DNA from: Promicromonosporaceae bacterium
GTDB taxonomy: Bacteria; Actinomycetota; Actinomycetes; Actinomycetales; Cellulomonadaceae
Assembly (NCBI GenBank): GCA_009782865.1
Contig: WRIF01000084.1
Span: 1 to 6,953 of the forward strand
Direction: 5' to 3'
Length of the DNA: 6,953 bases
In this document: positions 1 through 4,269 of the stretch, piece by piece
How the letters are laid out: every line of letters begins with the position of its first letter
How positions within the stretch are numbered: the first letter of the stretch is position 1
Translations under genes and position numbers: made by a program
The notes under the pieces: generated by a model
The model's database searches: none
Told to the model about the DNA's origin: nothing
What the model saw: only the letters and a program-made list of their open reading frames with translations

Positions 1-2202
1 TACACCGAGTGCAAGATGGCCCCCCTGGCCATGGAGCTGCTGCGGGACATCGACAAGGACACCGTCGACCTCCAAGAGAACTACGACGGCAACTACCAAG
101 AGCCCGTCGTGCTGCCGGCGCGCTACCCCAACCTGCTGGTCAACGGCTCGGCCGGCATCGCGGTCGGCATGGCCACCAACATCCCGCCCCACAACCTGCG
201 CGAGGTGGCCGAGGCGGCCAAGTGGTACCTCGCCAACCCGGAGGCCAGCAAGGAGGAACTCCTTGAGGCGGCGATGGGCTTCATCAAGGGGCCAGACTTC
301 CCCACCGGCGCCACGATCCTCGGCACCAAGGGCATCGAGGACATGTACCGCACCGGCCGCGGTTCGGTCACCCAGCGGGCGGTCATCACCGTCGAGGAGG
401 TCAAGAACCGGGTGATGCTGGTGGTCACCGAGCTGCCCTACCAGGTTAACCCCGACAACCTGGCGGAGAAGATCGCCGCCCTGGTCAACGAGGGGCGCCT
501 CACCGGCATCGCCGACATCCGCAACGAGACCTCGGAACGCACCGGCCAGCGCCTGGTCATCGTGCTCAAGCGCGATGCCGTCGCCAAGGTGGTGCTCAAC
601 AACCTCTACAAGCACACCCAGCTGCAAGACAACTTCAGCGCCAACATGCTGGCCCTGGTCGACGGAGTGCCCCGCACGCTCGCCCTGGACTCGTTCCTCC
701 GCTATTGGGTGCGCCACCAGATCGAAGTGATCCGCCGGCGCACCGAGAACCTGCTGGCCGACGCCGAGCGGCGCATTCACGTGCTGCGCGGCCTGCTGAA
801 GGCCCTCGACCTGCTCGACGAGGTCATCGCCCTGATTCGGCGCAGCCCCTCGGCCGACGAGGCACGCTCCGGCCTGATGGAACTGCTGGTGATCGACGAG
901 GTGCAGGCAGATGCCATCCTCGCCCTGCAGCTGCGTCGCCTGGCCGCCCTCGAACGCCAGCGGATCATTGACGAGCACGCCGCCATCGAGGCCGAGATTG
1001 CCGACCTGACCGACATCCTCGGCTCGGTGCCGCGCCAGCGCCTGATCGTGGGCGAGGAACTGGATGGCATCGTCGCCAAGTACGGGGACGAGCGGCGCAC
1101 CACCATCGTGCCCTACGACGGCGAGATGTCGATGGAAGACCTCATCCCCGAGGAGGAGGTGGTGGTCACCATCACCCGCGGGGGCTACGCCAAGCGCACC
1201 CGCGTCGACGCCTACCGCGCCCAGCGCCGCGGCGGCAAGGGAGTGCGCGGCGCCCAGCTGCGCGAGGACGACCTAGTCGACCACTTCTTCGTCACCACCA
1301 CGCACCACTGGCTGCTGTTCTTCACCAACTTCGGGCGCGTCTACCGGGCCAAGGGCTACGAACTGCCCGAGGGCGGCCGCGACTCCAAGGGCCAGCACGT
1401 GGCCAACCTGCTGGCGTTCCAGCCGGGGGAGACCATCGCCCAGGTTCTCGACCTGCGCGACTATGACCAGGCCGAATACCTGGTGCTGGCCACCCGCCGC
1501 GGCCTGGTGAAGAAGACCAAGTTGCAGGAGTACAACTCCCCGCGCCAGGCCGGCCTCATCGCCATCAACCTGCGCCAGGACGACGACGGCGCCGCCGATG
1601 AACTCATCGGGGCGATGCTGGTCGACTCCACGGACGACCTGATGCTCGTCTCCCGGCATGGCCAGTCGATCCGCTTCCCCGCCAGCGACTCCGAGATGCG
1701 GCCGATGGGCCGCGCCACCTCCGGCGTCAAGGGCATGAGCTTCCGCGACGACGACGAGTTGCTGGCCGCCGACGTGGTGCGCGACGACGCCTTCCTCTTC
1801 ACCGTCACCGAGTCGGGCACCGCCAAGCGCACCGCCCTGACCCTGGAGAACTACCGCCAGCAGGGCCGAGGCGGCCTTGGGGTGCGCGTGGCGAACCTGC
1901 CCGAGGAGCGCGGCAACCTGGTCGGCGCCCTGGTGGTCTCCGAGGACGACGAGGTGCTGGTGATCATGGAGCGTGGCCGCATCGTGCGCTCCGCCGTAGG
2001 GGAGGTGCGCGCCACCGGCCGCACCACGCAGGGCGTAGCCTTTGCCAAGGCCGACGGCGGGGACCGCATCATCGCCGTCGCCCGCAACGTCGAGCGCCGC
2101 GAGGAGCCCACGGCCGAGGGGGCGACCGAGGCTGTGGGTGAGGCGCCTGTCGAGGCCAGTGAGGTCGCTAAGGTTGAGGCAACTACAGACGGGAAGAGCT
2201 GA
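1..2202 (+). CDS. gyrA: DNA gyrase subunit A, 3' part (5' end outside window)
   Basis: Encodes the breakage-reunion subunit of the A2B2 gyrase, which introduces negative supercoils using ATP. The frame is open from base 1. The window opens on codons for Y-T-E, where Y matches the catalytic tyrosine (Tyr122 in E. coli) that bonds covalently to DNA, so the ATG at base 16 is internal, not the start. The quinolone-resistance region lies upstream and cannot be judged. Fragment residues 44-66 carry the conserved [21 protein letters not shown] block. The coiled coil and C-gate lie around residues 240-340, with LQLRRL near 309-314. The C-terminal beta-pinwheel starts near 387 and shows six blade repeats; its canonical GyrA box QRRGGKG is at fragment residues 408-414 (bases 1222-1242), with degenerate boxes in later blades. 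An acidic tail of about 36 residues (nine Glu) follows from residue 698. The 733 residues plus roughly 125 missing fit the family length. The stop codon overlaps the next start by one base. Confidence 0.98.
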   Translation, partial: YTECKMAPLAMELLRDIDKDTVDLQENYDGNYQEPVVLPARYPNLLVNGSAGIAVGMATNIPPHNLREVAEAAKWYLANPEASKEELLEAAMGFIKGPDFPTGATILGTKGIEDMYRTGRGSVTQRAVITVEEVKNRVMLVVTELPYQVNPDNLAEKIAALVNEGRLTGIADIRNETSERTGQRLVIVLKRDAVAKVVLNNLYKHTQLQDNFSANMLALVDGVPRTLALDSFLRYWVRHQIEVIRRRTENLLADAERRIHVLRGLLKALDLLDEVIALIRRSPSADEARSGLMELLVIDEVQADAILALQLRRLAALERQRIIDEHAAIEAEIADLTDILGSVPRQRLIVGEELDGIVAKYGDERRTTIVPYDGEMSMEDLIPEEEVVVTITRGGYAKRTRVDAYRAQRRGGKGVRGAQLREDDLVDHFFVTTTHHWLLFFTNFGRVYRAKGYELPEGGRDSKGQHVANLLAFQPGETIAQVLDLRDYDQAEYLVLATRRGLVKKTKLQEYNSPRQAGLIAINLRQDDDGAADELIGAMLVDSTDDLMLVSRHGQSIRFPASDSEMRPMGRATSGVKGMSFRDDDELLAADVVRDDAFLFTVTESGTAKRTALTLENYRQQGRGGLGVRVANLPEERGNLVGALVVSEDDEVLVIMERGRIVRSAVGEVRATGRTTQGVAFAKADGGDRIIAVARNVERREEPTAEGATEAVGEAPVEASEVAKVEATTDGKS
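1222..1242 (+). other. GyrA-box motif in gyrA
   Basis: These seven codons read Q-R-R-G-G-K-G, the canonical GyrA box of the first pinwheel blade. In gyrases this motif is needed for wrapping DNA and for supercoiling, and it separates GyrA from the topoisomerase IV subunit ParC, which has only degenerate versions. Its intact presence, with downstream degenerate copies such as Q-G-R-G-G-L-G in blade 5, supports calling this gene gyrA rather than parC. Confidence 0.95.
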
Positions 2203-3428
2203 TGAACGCTACCACCAAGCCGAGCGGTTCGGCCAAGCAAAGTTCTGGCAAGCAAGGCGGTCCAGACAAGCAAGGCTCAGGCAAGCCGGGTTCAGCCAAG
2301 CAGGACGGCGCCGCAAGGCAGGGTTCGGCCAAGCCAGATGTGGTCCAACAAGACGTAGCCCAGCAGAACGGCACTGGCAAGGCCGCGTCGCAGGCGGCGG
2401 CCAGCCCCAAGGGATCGTCGCCCCAAAAGGGGGCGGGCGGGGCCAAGGGCCAGCCCGTCAACAAGCCTGTCAGCAAGGAAACTGCCCCCGTGAAGGCGAC
2501 CACCCCCGGCGCCCGCCAGGCAGATGGGCCTGCCCCCGCCGGCTCGACCACGCCCCAGGCGAAGCCGGCCGGGAAGGACCTGCCAGCCAGTAAGCCGGCC
2601 CCGGAGGCCAACCAAGACCGCCCGGGCAAGGGCTCCCTGCCCGCCGCCGTCTTCCCTGCCCCCGTCGCCCCGGCCTCGCTGACCCCTGGTTCACCCGGCC
2701 CTGGTTCATCCGGCCTTGGCTCGCTGGCCTCAGGGCAGCCGTCTCCGGCCGCCGCCGAGGACGGCCTGACCGGCAAGGCCAAGTCCGCCGCGCGCGGCGC
2801 ATGGACCTCCGTCAAGGGCTTTGCAGAGAAGCTGGCCGGCTCCGACTCCGATGATCCCAAGGTCGTCCGGCGCTCTGCCAAGGAGGCGGCCGCCGCGGGC
2901 GTCCCCGGTGCCGCCGCCGCACCCGCCGCGCCTGCCACCGCCGTGCCCACTATCCCAGCGGCCGGGGCCCCGCAGCGGCACCCCGTCCTGCACCCTGCCA
3001 CGGCCCCACGGGTGCCGGTGGCCGCGCAGCCGGCGGGCTGGGGCCAGCAGTCGATGCTGCCGCAGGGGCCGCGCCGGGCGCGCCTGGCGGTCTCGCGGAT
3101 CGATCCGTGGTCGGTGATGAAGCTCGGCTTCCTGCTGGCCGTCGCGATCGGCGTGATGACGGTGGTCGCCACCATGGTGTTCTGGCTGGTGGTGGACCGC
3201 GCCGGGCTCTTCGCCACGGCCCAGAACTTCATCAACGACGTGGTGGGGCAGCAGTCCGATGTCGACCTGGCGGAGGTGTTCGCCTTCGACCGGGTGGTTT
3301 CGCTGGCCACCCTGGTGGCCGTCATCAACGTCGCCCTGATCACCGCCATCGTCACGATCATTGCGATCATCTACAACCTCACCGCCGCGCTCGTCGGAGG
3401 AGTCCATGTAACTTTGACCGACGACTAA
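2202..3428 (+). CDS. DUF3566 transmembrane protein with long disordered N-terminus
   Basis: A 408-residue protein of unknown molecular function. The ATG shares its A with the gyrA stop (TGATG), and GGAAG at 2192-2196 is a plausible ribosome site inside gyrA, so translation is probably coupled. Residues 1 to about 290 are low complexity, rich in Gly, Ala, Pro, Ser, Lys and Gln, with short repeats; a modestly structured stretch lies near 185-225. Residues 291-408 match DUF3566: a basic RRARLAVSRIDPWSVMK segment, a first membrane helix near 308-331, an intervening segment with an acidic patch, a second helix near 366-390, and the conserved ending YNL..ALVGGVHVTL. The family sits directly downstream of gyrA in Actinomycetota (Rv0007 in M. 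tuberculosis). Both ends are predicted cytoplasmic, from the basic flank before helix 1; this is inference. The extension is long for the family. A tRNA promoter overlaps the last codons. Confidence 0.93.
   Translation: MNATTKPSGSAKQSSGKQGGPDKQGSGKPGSAKQDGAARQGSAKPDVVQQDVAQQNGTGKAASQAAASPKGSSPQKGAGGAKGQPVNKPVSKETAPVKATTPGARQADGPAPAGSTTPQAKPAGKDLPASKPAPEANQDRPGKGSLPAAVFPAPVAPASLTPGSPGPGSSGLGSLASGQPSPAAAEDGLTGKAKSAARGAWTSVKGFAEKLAGSDSDDPKVVRRSAKEAAAAGVPGAAAAPAAPATAVPTIPAAGAPQRHPVLHPATAPRVPVAAQPAGWGQQSMLPQGPRRARLAVSRIDPWSVMKLGFLLAVAIGVMTVVATMVFWLVVDRAGLFATAQNFINDVVGQQSDVDLAEVFAFDRVVSLATLVAVINVALITAIVTIIAIIYNLTAALVGGVHVTLTDD
2226..2334 (+). repeat. In-frame degenerate repeats encoding Gly-Ser-Ala-Lys
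   Basis: Three copies of GGTTCRGCCAAGC occur at 2226-2238, 2289-2301 and 2322-2334. They differ at one base and are spaced 63 and 33 bp apart, both multiples of three, so each encodes Gly-Ser-Ala-Lys in the DUF3566 protein. Related units such as GSGKP lie between them. The pattern suggests growth of the disordered N-terminus by in-frame duplication. Confidence 0.8.
2685..2729 (+). repeat. 15-bp tandem repeat, about three copies
   Basis: CCTGGTTCACCCGGC at 2685-2699 is followed directly by CCTGGTTCATCCGGC at 2700-2714 (one base different) and by a decayed third unit at 2715-2729. The encoded residues are PGSPG, PGSSG and LGSLA (residues 162-176 of the DUF3566 protein). In-frame copy number change here would be tolerated by a disordered linker. 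Confidence 0.85.
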
Positions 3429-3442
3429 GGATGCGGTAAGGT
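3414..3442 (+). promoter_or_regulatory. Probable promoter of tRNA-Ile
   Basis: TTGACC at 3414-3419 matches five of six bases of the -35 consensus. It is followed by exactly 17 bp and then TAAGGT at 3437-3442, a common actinobacterial TAnnnT-type -10. Transcription would start near 3449-3450, about 20 nt ahead of the tRNA. The -35 lies within the last codons of the DUF3566 gene. This would let the tRNA be expressed strongly and independently of gyrA. Confidence 0.72.
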
Positions 3443-3450
3443 TTCCACTC

Positions 3451-3465
3451 GCCGCCGCAAGCGGC
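3451..3465 (+). promoter_or_regulatory. Small hairpin in the tRNA-Ile leader
   Basis: GCCGC (3451-3455) and GCGGC (3461-3465) are perfectly complementary around the loop CGCAA, three bases before the tRNA. It may guide 5' leader folding or RNase P access to the precursor. It is short and could be chance in G+C-rich DNA. Confidence 0.35.
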
Positions 3466-3468
3466 ATC

Positions 3469-3542
3469 GGGGCTATAGCTCAGGCGGTTAGAGCGCTTCG
3501 CTGATAACGAAGAGGTCCGAAGTTCAAGTCTTCGTAGCCCCA
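3469..3542 (+). tRNA. ileT: tRNA-Ile (anticodon GAU)
   Basis: A full cloverleaf of 74 nt. The acceptor stem GGGGCTA (3469-3475) pairs perfectly with TAGCCCC (3535-3541), and A3542 is the discriminator. The D stem is GCTC/GAGC (3478-3481/3491-3494). The anticodon stem CTTCG/CGAAG (3496-3500/3508-3512) encloses loop CTGATAA with anticodon GAT at 3503-3505. The T stem CGAAG/CTTCG (3518-3522/3530-3534) encloses TTCAAGT. The CCA end is not encoded (bases after the discriminator are CAC), so a nucleotidyltransferase must add it. It decodes AUC and AUU. The position after gyrA and the DUF3566 gene matches the actinobacterial ileT locus. Confidence 0.98.
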
Positions 3543-3549
3543 CATAGAC

Positions 3550-3578
3550 GGCGCCCTGCGTGCAGAACGCGGGACGCC
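3550..3578 (+). promoter_or_regulatory. Strong hairpin between tRNA-Ile and the DLW-39 gene
   Basis: Bases 3550-3561 pair with 3567-3578: 12 positions with one C-A mismatch (3554/3574), one U-G pair (3557/3571) and a five-base loop GCAGA. No T tract follows, so it is not a classical intrinsic terminator, though actinobacteria can use hairpins without U-tails. It ends nine bases before the Shine-Dalgarno of the next gene. It could be a partial terminator, a 3' processing or stability element for the tRNA precursor, or a leader structure affecting translation of the small protein. Confidence 0.6.
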
Positions 3579-3586
3579 CTTCGGTC

Positions 3587-3592
3587 AGGAGG
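3587..3592 (+). promoter_or_regulatory. Shine-Dalgarno that sets the GTG start of the DLW-39 gene
   Basis: AGGAGG, the full anti-16S complement, ends four bases before GTG 3597. It is the main reason for choosing this start, since no ATG exists in this frame. Confidence 0.88.
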
Positions 3593-3596
3593 ATCG

Positions 3597-3722
3597 GTGC
3601 GCAAGTCCTTGCTCGGCCTGGCGGTGGCCGCAGTGACGGGAGCGATCCTGTGGCGGCGGTACCAGGAGCACGAGGACCTGCGGTCCCAGTGGAGCGAGGC
3701 CACAGATTCGCTCGACGGATGA
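3597..3722 (+). CDS. DLW-39 family small protein, 41 residues
   Basis: A 41-residue protein of unknown function, starting at GTG behind a perfect AGGAGG and ending at TGA 3720-3722. The N-terminus (MRKSLLGLAVAAVTGAILW) is a basic start followed by a hydrophobic stretch of about 15 residues, so it is likely a single-pass or peripheral inner-membrane protein. A charged segment follows (RRYQEHEDL), then W-S-E-A-T-D-S at residues 32-38, near the end. This matches the (D)LW-x-EATDSV signature of the actinobacterial DLW-39 family, whose members are about 39 residues long and sit beside gyrA and these tRNAs; here DLW itself reads S-Q-W. It lies between the two tRNA genes, 54 nt after tRNA-Ile and 19 nt before tRNA-Ala, so all three may share a transcript. 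Assigned from family memory of size, motif and location. Confidence 0.88.
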   Translation: MRKSLLGLAVAAVTGAILWRRYQEHEDLRSQWSEATDSLDG

Positions 3723-3741
3723 TCGACACAACCAAAGACGA

Positions 3742-3814
3742 GGGGCCTTAGCTCAATTGGTAGAGCGCCTGCTTTGCAAGCAGGAGGTCACCGGTTCGAT
3801 TCCGGTAGGCTCCA
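3742..3814 (+). tRNA. alaT: tRNA-Ala (anticodon UGC)
   Basis: A full cloverleaf of 73 nt. The acceptor stem GGGGCCT (3742-3748) pairs with AGGCTCC (3807-3813) and includes the G3-U70 wobble (3744/3811), the universal identity element for alanyl-tRNA synthetase. The discriminator is A3814. The D stem is GCTC/GAGC (3751-3754/3763-3766). The anticodon stem CCTGC/GCAGG (3768-3772/3780-3784) encloses TTTGCAA with anticodon TGC at 3775-3777. The T stem ACCGG/CCGGT (3790-3794/3802-3806) encloses TTCGATT. CCA is not encoded (CCC follows). No separate promoter is evident in the 19-nt gap after the DLW-39 gene, so it is probably read from upstream. Confidence 0.98.
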
Positions 3815-3839
3815 CCCAATTTCCCCGGCCCTTTCCGGT

Positions 3840-3856
3840 GCGATCCCGCCGGTCGC
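3840..3856 (+). terminator. Candidate terminator of the tRNA operon
   Basis: GCGATC (3840-3845) pairs with GGTCGC (3851-3856) around CCGCC, a six-pair stem with one U-G. It starts 25 nt after the tRNA-Ala 3' end and is followed by the A/T-rich stretch TTGAATAAAACTAAT (3857-3871), which lacks a real T run. Position fits a terminator; strength is modest. Confidence 0.4.
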
Positions 3857-3935
3857 TTGAATAAAACTAATCGCCACTCGACATCCGCATAGCGGTAGGC
3901 GAGGAGCGAGGCAACCTCACTAGGTGACGGCGCCG

Positions 3936-3949
3936 CGGCCGCGCGGCCG
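3936..3949. repeat. 14-bp all-G+C perfect palindrome
   Basis: CGGCCGCGCGGCCG reads the same on both strands. It lies 122 bp after tRNA-Ala and begins the cluster of inverted repeats upstream of the surface gene. In DNA of this composition such palindromes can arise by chance, but the perfect 14-bp symmetry is notable as a possible protein-binding site. Confidence 0.6.
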
Positions 3950-3963
3950 GACAGGGGTCGGTG

Positions 3964-4049
3964 TGCGAGACGGCGACGGCCTCGCGACCAGCAACTTTCG
4001 CTGGACCTCCCGGCAAAAGACAGGCTTTTGCACCCCAGGACAAACGTCC
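3964..4049 (+). promoter_or_regulatory. Cluster of four small consecutive hairpins
   Basis: Four non-overlapping inverted repeats follow one another: GCGAG/CTCGC (3965-3969/3981-3985, plus a flanking U-G pair), CCAGC/GCTGG (3988-3992/4000-4004), GCAAAAG/CTTTTGC (4013-4019/4025-4031, perfect seven pairs, loop ACAGG) and GGAC/GTCC (4038-4041/4046-4049, loop AAAC). None has a T tract. Together they could form a structured RNA, part of a long leader, or a bidirectional stop to transcription. The individual stems are short, so the cluster matters more than any one. Confidence 0.4.
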
Positions 4050-4080
4050 CGAATGCCCTCATGATGTTCTTTCTATTCCG

Positions 4081-4097
4081 TTTTGGTATGTCCAAAA
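4081..4097. promoter_or_regulatory. 17-bp AT-rich palindrome, possible operator
   Basis: TTTTGG (4081-4086) and CCAAAA (4092-4097) are perfect inverted copies around TATGT; a C-G pair at 4079/4099 lies just beyond one mismatch. An AT-rich dyad of this size in G+C-rich DNA is typical of a site for a dimeric repressor. It lies 173 bp before the surface-protein start. No regulator gene is in the window. Confidence 0.5.
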
Positions 4098-4143
4098 TGC
4101 GTGATCAATAACCGCCAAAACTCGGCATGCGTGTTCGCCAAAA
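4092..4143. repeat. Three CCAAAA hexamers at exact 23-bp spacing
   Basis: CCAAAA occurs in the same orientation at 4092-4097, 4115-4120 and 4138-4143, a 23-bp step each time. The first is also the right arm of the palindrome. The first and third extend to CCAAAATG, and the second and third are preceded by CG. ATGCGTG also occurs twice (4097-4103 and 4127-4133). A regular step of about two helical turns would place bound proteins on roughly one face of the DNA. Confidence 0.5.
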
Positions 4144-4193
4144 TGTGTTCCGGACTCGCCTTTCAACAGGGTGTCTGCTCTCATGGGTCTCGT

Positions 4194-4199
4194 TATCAT
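4194..4199 (+). promoter_or_regulatory. Possible -10 element for the surface-protein gene
   Basis: TATCAT matches five of six bases of TATAAT. No good -35 hexamer lies 16-19 bp upstream, but many actinobacterial promoters have poor -35 elements. Transcription from here would start near 4206 and give a leader of about 64 nt. An alternative -35-like TTGACC at 4210-4215 lacks a matching -10. Confidence 0.3.
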
Positions 4200-4253
4200 C
4201 GGTCGCCGTTTGACCAGACGAAGATGCCGGTAAGTCGAGGCAGTGTGCCAATG

Positions 4254-4261
4254 AAGGAAGG
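4254..4261 (+). promoter_or_regulatory. Shine-Dalgarno that sets the start of the surface protein
   Basis: AAGGAAGG ends eight bases before ATG 4270. An in-frame TGA at 4252-4254 closes the frame upstream, so ATG 4270 is the first possible start; the next Met, residue 34, would remove the basic part of the signal peptide. Confidence 0.85.
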
Positions 4262-4269
4262 TAGTCAAA

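Larger units (their letters stand above)
3815..4269. other. 455-bp intergenic region between tRNA-Ala and the surface-protein gene
   Basis: No reading frame here has a start with a ribosome site and plausible protein composition on either strand. The left part (3815-4050) is G+C-rich and full of short inverted repeats. The right part (4051-4200) is richer in A and T and holds a perfect palindrome and phased CCAAAA hexamers. I do not recognise any known riboswitch or RNA family. No copy of the tRNA-Ala 3' end, which would mark an integration att site, is visible here. Confidence 0.75.

Noticed and set aside
2183..3370. 395-codon reverse-strand frame opposite the DUF3566 gene
   Set aside because: It mirrors the repeats and membrane codons of the forward gene, has no ribosome site, and the forward gene has clear domain support.
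3379..3735. 118-codon reverse-strand frame containing R-L-E-L-R-T-S-S-L-S-A-K-R-S-N-R-L-S-Y
   Set aside because: This is the antisense reading of tRNA-Ile, also a frequent false gene, and it overlaps the real DLW-39 gene and both the tRNA and promoter.
4013..4031. GCAAAAG/CTTTTGC hairpin as an intrinsic terminator
   Set aside because: No T tract follows the stem on either strand; the Ts are part of the stem itself. Kept only as one of a cluster of inverted repeats.
3748..4095. 115-codon reverse-strand frame ending in R-N-R-T-G-D-L-L-L-A-K-Q-A-L-Y-Q-L-S
   Set aside because: This ending is the well-known spurious translation of the antisense strand of tRNA-Ala and has been wrongly annotated in many genomes. 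The rest shows no protein-like features.
3815..4269. Mobile-element insertion at the tRNA-Ala 3' end
   Set aside because: No integrase, transposase or duplicated tRNA 3' end is visible in the window, so there is no direct evidence for integration.
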